A DNA stretch of 35,135 nucleotides from Acidobacteriota bacterium (GTDB taxonomy: Bacteria > Acidobacteriota > Terriglobia > Terriglobales > Acidobacteriaceae). Shown here piece by piece: positions 1-9,373 of the stretch. Positions within the stretch are counted from its first letter, which is position 1; every line of letters starts with the position of its first letter. A model generated the notes under the pieces. It was not told the origin of the DNA, searched no databases, and saw only the letters and a program-made list of their open reading frames with translations. Both the position numbers and the translations under genes were made by a program. The stretch is from contig JAKATU010000075.1 of the NCBI GenBank assembly GCA_021818585.1, positions 1 to 35,135 of the forward strand, read 5' to 3'.

Positions 1-258
1 CGGCATCGTGAAGAATCACCACTGGCATCTGGCAGGCTCGCACTGGTGAATTTCTACCAGCACCGCAATCGGCTGCTTCCCCAGGGGGCGTAGTGTCTTC
101 GCAGGCCGGAAAATGGCCTGCTGAGAAGAAAAACGGCGCCGCCAACCCCTTCGAAATCTCGTGAAAACCAAGCCCCCGATCGAGGAGCCGCCCTTGTCCG
201 GCCCATTCTCTTGCCGCACACAAAATCAAAGGCTTGATCAGAGGCTCCTAACCTCAAC
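1..258. other. Unassigned left edge
   Basis: No gene can be supported here. Short frames are open on both strands. A plus-strand frame is open from base 1 to a TAG at 91-93 and could be the last 30 codons of a gene lying mostly outside the window, but its product resembles nothing I know. A perfect 7-bp hairpin (arms 101-107 and 115-121) follows that stop without a T-tract, so it is at best a weak terminator. A minus-strand frame beginning near base 28 could also run out of the window. Confidence 0.3.
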
Positions 259-1131
259 CTAACTCAACCACCGCATCGCCCCAACAGCCACCAGCGCCGC
301 CGACAGGGTCGAGAGCGTATTCACGGCATCATTGCCCAGCCATCCCCTGCGTTCCACCCATTCCCCCAGCAGGCTGTCCACAAAAAGCCCCGTCACCGCC
401 GCCCCAAACGCAATCTCAACCTCCTGCGGCCCAAAAGCTAGCGCTGGAATCGCCACCGCTACCACCACGGCAGCCCCGGCAACCCCGCACAGCGTCCCCA
501 CCAGCGTTATAGCACCATCCGTCCCTCGCGGCACCCGCCGCAGCGTCGTCAGCATCCTCGGCTCACCGCCCAATACCTGCCCCAGCTCTGAGGACAACGT
601 ATCCGCCGTCGCCTCGCCCAGAGCCGCCATCATCCCAACCAGCCAGATGTGCGCAACAGGCCCAGCGCTGGAGACGGCCGCCAGCGTCAGCGGAACACTG
701 CACATCGCCGCAACTCCAATATTTGCAGCCACCTGCGCCGCTGTCCGTCCCCGGCGGCCCTCTGCAATCCCCAGCGTCTCCTTGACCCGACGCCCAAACC
801 GCGTTGCGAGCAATGTCAGCACCAGCAGCGCCCCCAGCGGCCACAGCGCAGTGCGCCACCCCGGAGTCCACAAATAAATCGTCGCGGCCACCAGCGCCCC
901 CGTAGCCGCGCCGCCTGCCGTCGCAGCACGCAGCAAAAACACGACCACCCCAAACGTCACGGAAATCCCAACCGCCGTCCACACCGTCACGGGCCGCAAA
1001 GCCATTTCACGGCCCGATTCCAGCACCAGGCGAGCCGCAAGAACCGGCAGAATCAACAAAAGCACCGTCTTCGATTGCCATGGAATACTTCGGCTTCGGC
1101 TCAATTCCATTCCTTCATTTCGCACTTCCAC
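259..1131 (-). CDS. DUF92 family integral membrane protein
   Basis: The protein of about 290 residues is strongly hydrophobic, with roughly six to seven membrane segments. It carries conserved DUF92 blocks: a GEATADTLSSELG-like segment, GTDGAIT, and a C-terminal DSLLGE...LGNDAVN block. DUF92 (TIGR00297) includes plant VTE6, a phytyl-phosphate kinase, so a CTP-dependent polyprenyl or phytyl phosphate kinase role is possible by family. The bacterial function is unproven. The 5' end is uncertain: the outermost GTG at 1131 has no clear ribosome site, whereas a TTG at 1104 follows an AAGGA at 6 bases and may be the true start. The gene is divergent from the next one, with start regions almost touching. 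Confidence 0.8.
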   Translation of the reverse strand: MEVRNEGMELSRSRSIPWQSKTVLLLILPVLAARLVLESGREMALRPVTVWTAVGISVTFGVVVFLLRAATAGGAATGALVAATIYLWTPGWRTALWPLGALLVLTLLATRFGRRVKETLGIAEGRRGRTAAQVAANIGVAAMCSVPLTLAAVSSAGPVAHIWLVGMMAALGEATADTLSSELGQVLGGEPRMLTTLRRVPRGTDGAITLVGTLCGVAGAAVVVAVAIPALAFGPQEVEIAFGAAVTGLFVDSLLGEWVERRGWLGNDAVNTLSTLSAALVAVGAMRWLS

Positions 1132-1207
1132 TGTGCGGCCATTCTGTAGAGTCTGTACACTGATTTACAATCAAGGTTCTACAGCACAAAAGGGTAGAGA
1201 GGTATTT

Positions 1208-2761
1208 TTGCGAGTGCGAAGGATGGCATGGCCGGCAGTCTGCGGACTGCTGATGGCGTTTACCTTGGGATGCGGCAACCGGTACTTACCTGTAGTCACT
1301 CCCATCAATCCAACCGGACCAGCCGGTCAGCCAACGGCCTATGTCGCTGTTACGTCTGAGCCGAATTACAACCTGCTGGATGTCCCTCAGGACAATCCAT
1401 GCGTCGTACCGGCGTCCTCTGATCCCGCTACGACTTCCGCTACCGCCTACCCCGAACCCGGCGTGGCAACCATCGTCAATTTCTCCGGCGACAGCATTGC
1501 GGCCCAGGCGCTCATTGGCAATGGACCCATTATCACCGCCATGGATCCCACGGGCGGGTTGGCTTACGCGCCCAACTGTGACGGAACCATCAGCTCGTTT
1601 CTGGTGAGTTCCACGCTCCAGACCAAGGATGTCTACACCAGCACTCTGCTCAATTACCCCACGGCCTCGTCGAACGCAATTCCCTACAACGTTCTCGCGA
1701 TGAGCGGCACCATCTTCGCGGTTGAGAAGGGCCACAACGCCATCGCGGAGATGAGCAGCGCCCAGCCTCCGGCACTCGTGCAGGAGATTCCGGTTGCCCC
1801 CGACGTCATCAACCTCGTCGGAATCAACGACGCCCAGCGCATATACTCCATCAGTCAGGGCAACTCCGGCACGGGTACTCAGCCAGCATGGGGAGCCTGC
1901 AGCAATCCTTCGTCGGTCACCACCGACGGTGAGGCGGACGGCATCGACCTCGCCGTCTCCGGCACTTCCAACAATATTTCCATCGCCAATCAGACGGTCT
2001 CCTCGCGCATTCCCGTCGGTGTCTGCCCCGTTTACGGAGTCATGTCCAGCAACGGCGATCGCGCCTTCATCCTGAATCGCGGCAGCGGAACCATTACCGT
2101 CATCGACGCGCAGAAAAACACGATCGACACCACGAATAATGGCTACCTCACCGGAAACGGCACGATCAATCTCTGCGGCGGGGTATCTCCCTGCAATGCC
2201 GGTCCCGTCTTCGCGGAAATCTACGGCAACAGCCAGGAACTGGTCACCGCGAACTACGATAACAACACCATCAGCATCATTGACGTCAGTCAGGATGTCT
2301 ACGGCAACGACAGCCCCACCTTCGGCAAGGTTCTTGCCACGGTTCCCGTCGGCGTGCACCCGGCGGCACTCACCATCCTTCAGGATGGCAGCCGCATCTA
2401 CGTCGCCGATCAGGGAACCACGTCCAGCGCGAATGGAACCACCACCTACAACGACGACGGCGGCGTGACCATTGTGAGTCTCAAGAGCTTCGCGGTTGAA
2501 AAGACCATTCCGCTCAACTCCAATCCGCGCATGATTCAGTCCATCTACAACTATCCGGAAGGCAAGGTTTACGTCGCTTCTCCGAATAGCCCATTTCTCA
2601 CCGTCATCCGCACCGATACGGACATCATTGACACTCAGATCGAGGTCCAGGGAAATATCACCGGCATCAGCACCAGCACGCAATACGCCGGCGCATCATC
2701 CACTGCCTTCGTCAACAACTACATCATTCAAAGTCATGCGCCCGGCTCTGGCGAGCCATAG
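1208..2761 (+). CDS. Exported YVTN-type beta-propeller lipoprotein
   Basis: The product has about 517 residues. It starts with a short basic stretch, a hydrophobic segment and a lipobox-like FTLGC, after which the mature protein would begin at Cys, so an envelope lipoprotein is likely. The body is made of repeats typical of 40-residue YncE/YVTN propellers, including ITVIDAQKNTID, ISIIDVSQ and GSRIYVADQ. The reading frame extends upstream to 1133, but the TTG at 1208 has an AGAGAGG ribosome site five bases before it and gives the best signal peptide; an ATG at 1223 is the alternative. No enzyme motif is visible, and a binding or scaffold role is only a guess. A similarly built protein lies at 18226-19728. 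Confidence 0.75.
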   Translation: MRVRRMAWPAVCGLLMAFTLGCGNRYLPVVTPINPTGPAGQPTAYVAVTSEPNYNLLDVPQDNPCVVPASSDPATTSATAYPEPGVATIVNFSGDSIAAQALIGNGPIITAMDPTGGLAYAPNCDGTISSFLVSSTLQTKDVYTSTLLNYPTASSNAIPYNVLAMSGTIFAVEKGHNAIAEMSSAQPPALVQEIPVAPDVINLVGINDAQRIYSISQGNSGTGTQPAWGACSNPSSVTTDGEADGIDLAVSGTSNNISIANQTVSSRIPVGVCPVYGVMSSNGDRAFILNRGSGTITVIDAQKNTIDTTNNGYLTGNGTINLCGGVSPCNAGPVFAEIYGNSQELVTANYDNNTISIIDVSQDVYGNDSPTFGKVLATVPVGVHPAALTILQDGSRIYVADQGTTSSANGTTTYNDDGGVTIVSLKSFAVEKTIPLNSNPRMIQSIYNYPEGKVYVASPNSPFLTVIRTDTDIIDTQIEVQGNITGISTSTQYAGASSTAFVNNYIIQSHAPGSGEP

Positions 2762-2790
2762 ACCGCTGGCGCAAATCACACTCGGAACAA

Positions 2791-2818
2791 AAAAGCGGTG
2801 GAATCCTCCACCGCTTTT
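2791..2818. terminator. Bidirectional intrinsic terminator
   Basis: A perfect 12-bp stem (arms 2791-2802 and 2807-2818, loop ATCC) has A-rich sequence on the left and T-rich sequence on the right. It can stop transcription from the plus-strand lipoprotein gene and from the minus-strand GH13 gene that converge here. Confidence 0.9.
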
Positions 2819-2842
2819 CCTTTTGCCCGTCTCTGCATCCAC

Positions 2843-5800
2843 CTATTTCTTTGGCTTTTTCTTGCGATGCTTCCGCGCTTTCATGAGTGGCGCACCAGCC
2901 TTACCACGCCTTGACAGCGAACTCCCCTGCGCGAAATCCTTCACAGCAGGCTCCGCCGCAGCTGCTTTTGCACCCGTGGCGTCAGTAGCATCCTCGTTTT
3001 TGATCCCGGCAATCTCGTCTACCCGGTAGTGCAACTCCGCCATCCCGTGACATGCAGCTTGAATCGCCGCCTGCAGTTCTGCCGCAAGCTTTTTGTCCCC
3101 GGCCTTCCGGCCGCTCATTCGACACAGGTCCGGCAGAATCAGCCACCACAGCAACTCCTCATAAGGCTCCTTGGCAATGTAGACATGCTCCTGCCACTCG
3201 TTCCATCCCACCAGCCAGCGCACCTCCGGGTCGTCCCACAGCGTCTTCGCAAGCCCCATCCAGGATGCAGATGTAGCTGCCGCCGACGTCTCATCTTTGC
3301 GCCGCAGCGCCAGCCGCACCCGCGCGACCGCCCTCCAGCGCACATCATCTTTCATACCCAGTGCTTCAAAGGCCTCAGCCATCGATTGCTTAAGTCGAAG
3401 CCGGCTAAGCACGTCCGCAGCCGAATCCCATGCCTTTTCCGGCGCTTCCCCCGGATGCAGCGACTCGCTGAAAAGCATCACCGCACAGCACGCAAGCACG
3501 GGAGCCCACACAAACTCCGCCGGTACCTCCGGGCTCTCGCTCGGCAGCACATGCCTGGCTGCTGCTGGCCATACATGCGGGAACAAAAACTCCATCTCAG
3601 GAATCTGCAGCACCGTACCAAACAGCTCGTGGAAAGACGGCTGCATCGCATCGGGCAACGTCATCGCTTCCTGCGCCGCCTGCTTTCCTTCCGCCTTCAG
3701 CAGTCGCTCCCGGTAAGCCGCCTGTCCTTCCTCCAGAAACTCCCGAACCGGTTCCCACAACTCGGCCAGCGCCGCTCTCCGCGCTGTCCTCGACTTCGAA
3801 GCCGTCCTCACATCGCCATCCGTCACATGCTGTGACACCATGTCCGCGACATGCCGCAATGCATCCGCTCGCAACAGCCGCTTCATCGCCTCATGCACTG
3901 ACTGCATCTCAAGGTTTAGCAGCGCCTCTTCCAGATTAGCAACCCCGCGGCCCTGCAAATGCTCGCACAGCCGTCCCCAGGGCTTCTCCGCCGTCGCATA
4001 TACCCTCTGCCAGTCAATATACGCATGGCACTCGTAAGCCTGCAGCCGGATGCGGAAGCCGCGATCCACCAGCTCATTCGTCCGCCGCAGATACTCCAGC
4101 CCCGTCGAAGCATCCCGGAAGCGCATCAGCGAATCCGTTCCCGTCTCCAACTGCAACCCGTCGCGCAAACTCCGCTGCGTCAGTTGCCCGCTGCCCTTAT
4201 CCGCGTAAGCCGCTGAGACGTGAATCGTACCCTCCGCCTCGCCATAACGGTTGTGATAAATCACCAGCGCACTCTCACTCCCATTCCGGTTGGAGTACGC
4301 GAACACATCCTCATTCACCGACCCATCGTCCCGGTAAAAGTCGTACAGCAGAAAATTGCTGCTCTCGGCAAACAACCACCTGCGATGCAGCAGCGGAGCA
4401 ATCTCCCGTTCATGCCGCTCCACCAGCCACGAATTCGGATTCTCCTCGTACCGCGGCCAGCGATATTCCATTCCGTACTTCTCGGTAAAGCCCTCAATCT
4501 GCCCATGCCCAAACATCGGCAGACCCGGCAGCGTCGCCATCATCGTCGCCACGCCAAAGCACTTGTCCCCGCTCCCGAACTGGTCAATCGCAGTCCGCTC
4601 GTCCGGGTTGCTCATAAAGTTCACGTAGCGCTTCAGAATGTCCGGGTCGAACTCAATCGTGTTCTTGATCACGGACCGGTACTTCGCGTTATCCTCGTCG
4701 CGCAGCATATTCATAAACGCGCTGTTATACACGCGGTGCATCCCCAGCGTCCGGACAAAATAACCCTCCATCAGCCAGAAAGCCTCGGCCAGCAGCAGCG
4801 TCCCGGGAACCTCCGCCGCCACGCGGTCCACCACCTCGCGCCAGAACTCATGCGGCATCGCGCGATCAAATTCCGCGTCCGTCAGGCCATACTCTGCGCG
4901 TGAAGGAATCGCACCGCTCGCGCCCGGTCCCGGAAACCACAGCCGGTGAAAATGCCGCTTCGCCAGCGTCATCGCCGCATCAAAACGAATAATTGGAAAC
5001 ATCCTCGCCACATGCAGAATCGTCTGGATCAGATGCTCCCGCACCGCCGGATTCAGATAATCTAGCTGCGCCGTGTCATTCCACGGAAAACTCGTTCCGT
5101 CATTGCCGTGGTAGATGTATCGCACCTCGCCGGATGCGCGATCCCGCCGTCGAAACACCACAGCCGCATCCGTCTGATCGTAGTAATGCTTCTCAATCTG
5201 GATCTCCACCCGCCCATCGCTTGAAAGATCCGGTCCATCAAACGAGTAATTCGGATAAGGCGTATCCCACCGCGACAAAAACCACTCCGGATGCTCCACC
5301 ACCCACGGCGAATCAATCCCCATGTGGTTCGCCACCATATCGCTCGCCAGCCGAATCCCGCGCTGCGATGCCCGGTGCTTCAAATTCTCATACGCATGCC
5401 ACCCGCCCAGGTCATCCGCCACGCGATAGTCAAACAGCGAATACGCTGACGCCACCGCATCGCTGTTCCCGCAAAGCTGCTTGATCGTCTTGGAAGCCCG
5501 GCTGCGCTCCCACAAGCCAATCAGCCAAAGCCCCGTAAATCCTCGCCGCGCCAGCGCGTCCAGCTCCTCATCTGGAATCTGATCCAGCCGATCAATATGC
5601 CGCCCATAAAACCGCGAAAGCTGCGCCAGCCACACATACGTACTCTTTGCCATCAGCACCGTGCGCGGCATCCACTCCACATCCTGGCTGAACTTCTCGT
5701 ACTCCACATCCCGGCTGCCAAACACAGGCACTTCTGACTTGCTCTCCAGTCCACCCCACTGGTGTCCATGCTTCCGCCGCTCCTCGGCCAGCCGCGCCGG

Positions 5801-6595
5801 ATCCCACGCCGGGTTAAACTGCGTCCATATCGCCAGATCCTCCTCCCGCAGCACCTCACCCGCAATCATCAAAAACCGGTCCAGCACGTCGCCCAGCAGC
5901 TTCGTCCACTTCGCGCGAATCATCGCCAGCTGATCCTGCAGCGAATCCGGAGCATCCATCACCGGCGCGAGCAGCAGGTGGAAAAGATCCATCTTCTCCG
6001 TATCGCTTACCGGAATCAGCGGCCGCGTCGCAAAATAATCCGGCAGGCTCTTTGTCGCCTTGCGGTAGATCGACTCCTCAGCCAGCTTGGAATCGTCAAA
6101 CAGCTCAATAAACGGCTGAAACGCCGGATTCCGGTTCGCCATCCACAGCAGAACCATCTCCTCCAGCGCCACTTCCCGGTGCGCAACACCGTCCGTCGAA
6201 CCCGCCAGCCACTCCTGCGCCGTCAGCTCCCCCCGATACACCTCAATCCCAGGGTACTGCTCCACAAACTTCAACAGCAGCCTATCGACTTCTTCGGTCT
6301 CAAACTTCCCCGCCAGCCACTCCAGTCCCTCCGCCATCACCGCCGGATCAAACTGCTTGCGATACTGCTCCATCAGCACATGGCTGGCCTCGTCAATCAG
6401 CCCCATCGCGTAAAGCGCGCCAGGACGCACCTGCCGCTCGGGATGATTCTTCGCGTCCCGCACCACGTTCATGCGCTGTGCAAAATCACGGCACGCGGAA
6501 AGATTCGCAAATACGACATTTCCATTAAACGAGAACAGCGTCTCCGCAAATTGATAGCGGTTACGCACGTCGCGGGAAATATGAAATTCCATCAT
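2843..6595 (-). CDS. Very large GH13 (alpha-amylase family) glycoside hydrolase
   Basis: The protein has 1250 residues, about twice a usual amylase. Residues 1-310 have no recognisable domain. The catalytic (beta/alpha)8 barrel runs from about 340 to 740, with conserved region I DMVANH (D419-H424), the nucleophile in RFDA (D539), the acid/base in LLAEAF (E604) and the stabilising Asp in FMSNPDE (D665). Region IV normally reads NHD; here His is replaced by Pro664. A beta-rich part and a long helical, charged tail follow and end in a Lys/Arg cluster. No signal peptide is visible, so it is probably cytoplasmic and acts on alpha-glucans such as glycogen or maltodextrin. The exact reaction (hydrolase, transferase or isomerase) cannot be read from sequence. 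A GGGAG lies 11 bases before the ATG. The gene is divergent from pncB. Confidence 0.85.
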   Translation of the reverse strand: MMEFHISRDVRNRYQFAETLFSFNGNVVFANLSACRDFAQRMNVVRDAKNHPERQVRPGALYAMGLIDEASHVLMEQYRKQFDPAVMAEGLEWLAGKFETEEVDRLLLKFVEQYPGIEVYRGELTAQEWLAGSTDGVAHREVALEEMVLLWMANRNPAFQPFIELFDDSKLAEESIYRKATKSLPDYFATRPLIPVSDTEKMDLFHLLLAPVMDAPDSLQDQLAMIRAKWTKLLGDVLDRFLMIAGEVLREEDLAIWTQFNPAWDPARLAEERRKHGHQWGGLESKSEVPVFGSRDVEYEKFSQDVEWMPRTVLMAKSTYVWLAQLSRFYGRHIDRLDQIPDEELDALARRGFTGLWLIGLWERSRASKTIKQLCGNSDAVASAYSLFDYRVADDLGGWHAYENLKHRASQRGIRLASDMVANHMGIDSPWVVEHPEWFLSRWDTPYPNYSFDGPDLSSDGRVEIQIEKHYYDQTDAAVVFRRRDRASGEVRYIYHGNDGTSFPWNDTAQLDYLNPAVREHLIQTILHVARMFPIIRFDAAMTLAKRHFHRLWFPGPGASGAIPSRAEYGLTDAEFDRAMPHEFWREVVDRVAAEVPGTLLLAEAFWLMEGYFVRTLGMHRVYNSAFMNMLRDEDNAKYRSVIKNTIEFDPDILKRYVNFMSNPDERTAIDQFGSGDKCFGVATMMATLPGLPMFGHGQIEGFTEKYGMEYRWPRYEENPNSWLVERHEREIAPLLHRRWLFAESSNFLLYDFYRDDGSVNEDVFAYSNRNGSESALVIYHNRYGEAEGTIHVSAAYADKGSGQLTQRSLRDGLQLETGTDSLMRFRDASTGLEYLRRTNELVDRGFRIRLQAYECHAYIDWQRVYATAEKPWGRLCEHLQGRGVANLEEALLNLEMQSVHEAMKRLLRADALRHVADMVSQHVTDGDVRTASKSRTARRAALAELWEPVREFLEEGQAAYRERLLKAEGKQAAQEAMTLPDAMQPSFHELFGTVLQIPEMEFLFPHVWPAAARHVLPSESPEVPAEFVWAPVLACCAVMLFSESLHPGEAPEKAWDSAADVLSRLRLKQSMAEAFEALGMKDDVRWRAVARVRLALRRKDETSAAATSASWMGLAKTLWDDPEVRWLVGWNEWQEHVYIAKEPYEELLWWLILPDLCRMSGRKAGDKKLAAELQAAIQAACHGMAELHYRVDEIAGIKNEDATDATGAKAAAAEPAVKDFAQGSSLSRRGKAGAPLMKARKHRKKKPKK

Positions 6596-6692
6596 CTCTT
6601 ACTTGGCTCCCAAAAATCTCTATCTCTTTGTTCTGATGCAAAGCATTGCGATACCTTTATCCTTCACGGCACCGTGAGGAGGAACGACCGCG

Positions 6693-8078
6693 TTGATCGT
6701 CAACTTCGCAGAACGCGCACACAACCATAACTGGAGTCTCGACCCGATCATACGCTCCCTGCTCGACGTCGACTTCTACAAACTACTCATGCTCCAGTTC
6801 ATCTGGAAGCACTTCCCCACCGCGCGCGTCACCTTCACCACCGTCAATCGTTCTTCACACTTTCGCCTCGGCGGCACCATACTGCGTCAGGAGCTCGTCC
6901 AGCAACTCGAGCACGTACGCCGCCTCCGTTTCAGCCGCTCAGAACTCATCTGGCTCGCCGGAAATACCTTTTACGGCGTTCGCGGAATCTTCGAGCCGGC
7001 CTTCATCGAATGGCTCGCCGACGACTTCCGGCTCCCCGAATACGACCTGTCCCTCCGCGACGGCCAACTCACCCTCACCTTCGAGGGCCGCTGGGCAGAA
7101 ACCACCCTCTGGGAGCTCTACTCACTCTCCATCCTCACCGAGCTCAAAACCCGCGCCGCGCTCAAGCACCGCGGCGAGCTCGCCCTCGACATCCTCTACG
7201 CCCGCGCCAAAAGCAAACTCTGGGACAAAATGGAACGCCTCCGTGGCGTGCCCGGCCTCAAGGTTGCCGACTTCGGTACCCGCCGCCGTCACAGCTTTCT
7301 CTGGCAGGAATACGTCATCAAGGCCATGCGCGACACCCTCGGTGAAAACTTCACCGGCACATCCAACACCTTCCTCGCGTACAAGCACGACCTCGAAGCC
7401 ATCGGCACCAACGCCCATGAAATCCCCATGGCCCTCGCCGCCATGGCAGAAGACGACGAATCCCTCCGCCGCGCTCAGTACCGCATGCTCGAGCTATGGC
7501 AGGAGACCTACGGCGGATCGCTCCTCGTCATGCTGCCAGACACCTTCGGCACCACCCAGTTCCTCAACGGCGCGCCAGACTGGGTCGCCGACTGGACCGG
7601 CCAGCGCATCGACAGCAAAGATCCCTTCATCGCCGGCGACGAATACATCCAATGGCTCCAGCAGCGCGGTCGCGATCCCCGCAAAAAACTCCTCATCGCC
7701 TCAGACGGCCTCGACGTGGATGACATCCTCGCCCTCCACGCCCGCTTCTCAGGAACCATCCTCAACAATGCAAGCCCCTACGACTTCCGCTCCGCACAAG
7801 ACTTTCTGGATACCGCCCGCTGGCTGCCTGAGCGCAAAATCCGCTTCAGCGCCGGCTGGGGCACGCTCCTCACCAACGACTTCCGCGGCTGCGACCCCGC
7901 TGGCGGACCGGACTTTGACCCCATCAGCCTCGTCTGCAAGGTCACCAGCGTCAACGGCCGCCCCGCCGTCAAACTCTCTGACAACTACGCCAAGGCCCTC
8001 GGCCCCGCCAGTGAAGTCGCACGCTACCGCCGCGTCTTCGGCAGCGCAGGCATGGCCAACGTGCCCCCTGTCGTCTGA
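6693..8078 (+). CDS. pncB: Nicotinate phosphoribosyltransferase
   Basis: This enzyme joins nicotinate to PRPP to form nicotinate mononucleotide, with ATP hydrolysis, in the Preiss-Handler NAD salvage route in the cytoplasm. The 461-residue length is normal. Diagnostic blocks are DFYKLLM near residue 27, DFGTRRRHSF near 195, the TGTSN and NAHEIP segment that holds the autophosphorylated His in this family, and SDGLDVDDI toward the C-terminus. The start is TTG at 6693, set by a strong GAGGAGG ribosome site at 6676-6682. It is divergent from the GH13 gene and followed 68 bases later by the GH5 gene. No other NAD gene is nearby. Confidence 0.95.
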   Translation: MIVNFAERAHNHNWSLDPIIRSLLDVDFYKLLMLQFIWKHFPTARVTFTTVNRSSHFRLGGTILRQELVQQLEHVRRLRFSRSELIWLAGNTFYGVRGIFEPAFIEWLADDFRLPEYDLSLRDGQLTLTFEGRWAETTLWELYSLSILTELKTRAALKHRGELALDILYARAKSKLWDKMERLRGVPGLKVADFGTRRRHSFLWQEYVIKAMRDTLGENFTGTSNTFLAYKHDLEAIGTNAHEIPMALAAMAEDDESLRRAQYRMLELWQETYGGSLLVMLPDTFGTTQFLNGAPDWVADWTGQRIDSKDPFIAGDEYIQWLQQRGRDPRKKLLIASDGLDVDDILALHARFSGTILNNASPYDFRSAQDFLDTARWLPERKIRFSAGWGTLLTNDFRGCDPAGGPDFDPISLVCKVTSVNGRPAVKLSDNYAKALGPASEVARYRRVFGSAGMANVPPVV

Positions 8079-8146
8079 TAGACAATCGTTTGCTCTATCC
8101 GATACAGTACCCCGGTCATCGTCTTTGGCCCCCAAGGAGCAAACCT

Positions 8147-9373
8147 ATGAAAAAAATCCTCCCTGCACTCTTCCTGCTGCTCATCTTCCTGCCCGCCTTC
8201 GCCTTCGCGCAGCCCCTCACCGGCTTTGTCCACACGCAGGGCCGCCAGCTCGTCGACGCGCAGGGCAAGCCGCTCCATCTCCGCGGCATCAACCTCGGCA
8301 ACTGGTTCGAGCCCGAAGGCTACATGTTCCATTTCAAAGATGGACCCCAGGCTCCGCGCGAAATCTACGACCTCACCAAATCCCTCCTCGGCCCCGAGCA
8401 ATCCAAAGTCTTCTGGCAGAAATATCGCGAAGCCTACATTACTCAAAAAGACATTCAATTCCTCAAGCGCGCCGGCTTCAACTCCGTCCGCGTCCCCATC
8501 GACTACGAATTCTTCATCACCAATAATTCCGCCGGCTTCCAGATCCTCGACCACCTCGTCTCCTGGTGCCGCAAGGCCGGCATCTACGTCGTCATTGACA
8601 TGCACGACGCACCCGGCGGCCAGACCGGCGCCAACATCGACAACGGTTGGAACTACCCCTGGCTCTACAGCAGCCCAGAAGCGCAAAACCAGCTCGTCTC
8701 CGTCTGGACCCGCATCGCCAGTCGCTACAAAAACAATCCTGCTGTCCTCGGCTACGATCTGCTCAATGAACCCATCGCCAACTACCCCAGCTACGAAAAA
8801 TTCAACAAGGATCTCGAACCCGTTTACAAAAAAGTCGCCGCAGGCATCCGCAGCGTGGACACCCACCACGTCCTCATCATGGGCGGCGCGCAATGGGACA
8901 CCAACTTCACCGTCTTCGGCCCGCCCTTCGACCCCAACTCCATGTACACCTTCCACGCCTACTGGATGCCGCCCGTCCAGGCCTCAATCCAGAAGTACAT
9001 CGACTTCGGCACAAAATATAACGTCCCCATGTGGCTCGGCGAGTCCGGAGAAAACACCGATGCATGGATCGCGCAATTCGTCCACACCCTCAACGCCAAC
9101 CACATCGGCTGGTGTTTTTGGCCCTATAAAAAGATGGACGCAACCTCCAGCGTCGTCAGCTTCCCACGCCCGCCTCACTGGGACGAAATCGTCGCCTACG
9201 CCAAACTCCCGCAGGGTACGGGCAACTCCAAGGCCCTCGCCGCCGCACGCCCGTCACAGGCAGACATCGACGCAGCCTTCGCCGCGCTCCTCAAAGACGT
9301 CCGCTACAGCCACGAAAACGTCAACGCCGGATACCTCAAAGCCCTCGGCCTCAAAGTTCCCGCGCACAACTAA
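8147..9373 (+). CDS. Secreted glycoside hydrolase family 5 (cellulase-like)
   Basis: The 408-residue protein has a classic Sec signal peptide (MKKILP, hydrophobic core, cleavage after AFA near residue 21). The GH5 fold is marked by the RVPIDYEFF strand, VVIDMHDAPGG with a conserved His153, the acid/base in LLNEP (E208), the FHAYW block (H270) and the nucleophile in WLGES (E299). It probably hydrolyses a beta-1,4- or beta-1,3-glucan outside the cytoplasmic membrane; the subfamily and substrate cannot be assigned here. AAGGAG at 8134-8139 fixes the ATG at 8147, although the frame is open further upstream. Its stop codon overlaps the stop of the convergent thpR-like gene. Confidence 0.93.
   Translation: MKKILPALFLLLIFLPAFAFAQPLTGFVHTQGRQLVDAQGKPLHLRGINLGNWFEPEGYMFHFKDGPQAPREIYDLTKSLLGPEQSKVFWQKYREAYITQKDIQFLKRAGFNSVRVPIDYEFFITNNSAGFQILDHLVSWCRKAGIYVVIDMHDAPGGQTGANIDNGWNYPWLYSSPEAQNQLVSVWTRIASRYKNNPAVLGYDLLNEPIANYPSYEKFNKDLEPVYKKVAAGIRSVDTHHVLIMGGAQWDTNFTVFGPPFDPNSMYTFHAYWMPPVQASIQKYIDFGTKYNVPMWLGESGENTDAWIAQFVHTLNANHIGWCFWPYKKMDATSSVVSFPRPPHWDEIVAYAKLPQGTGNSKALAAARPSQADIDAAFAALLKDVRYSHENVNAGYLKALGLKVPAHN

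Noticed and set aside
1286..2683. Open frame of 465 codons antisense to the first propeller lipoprotein
   Set aside because: Its Asp/Gly/Val-rich composition reflects the opposite-strand gene, which has a signal peptide, repeats and a terminator.
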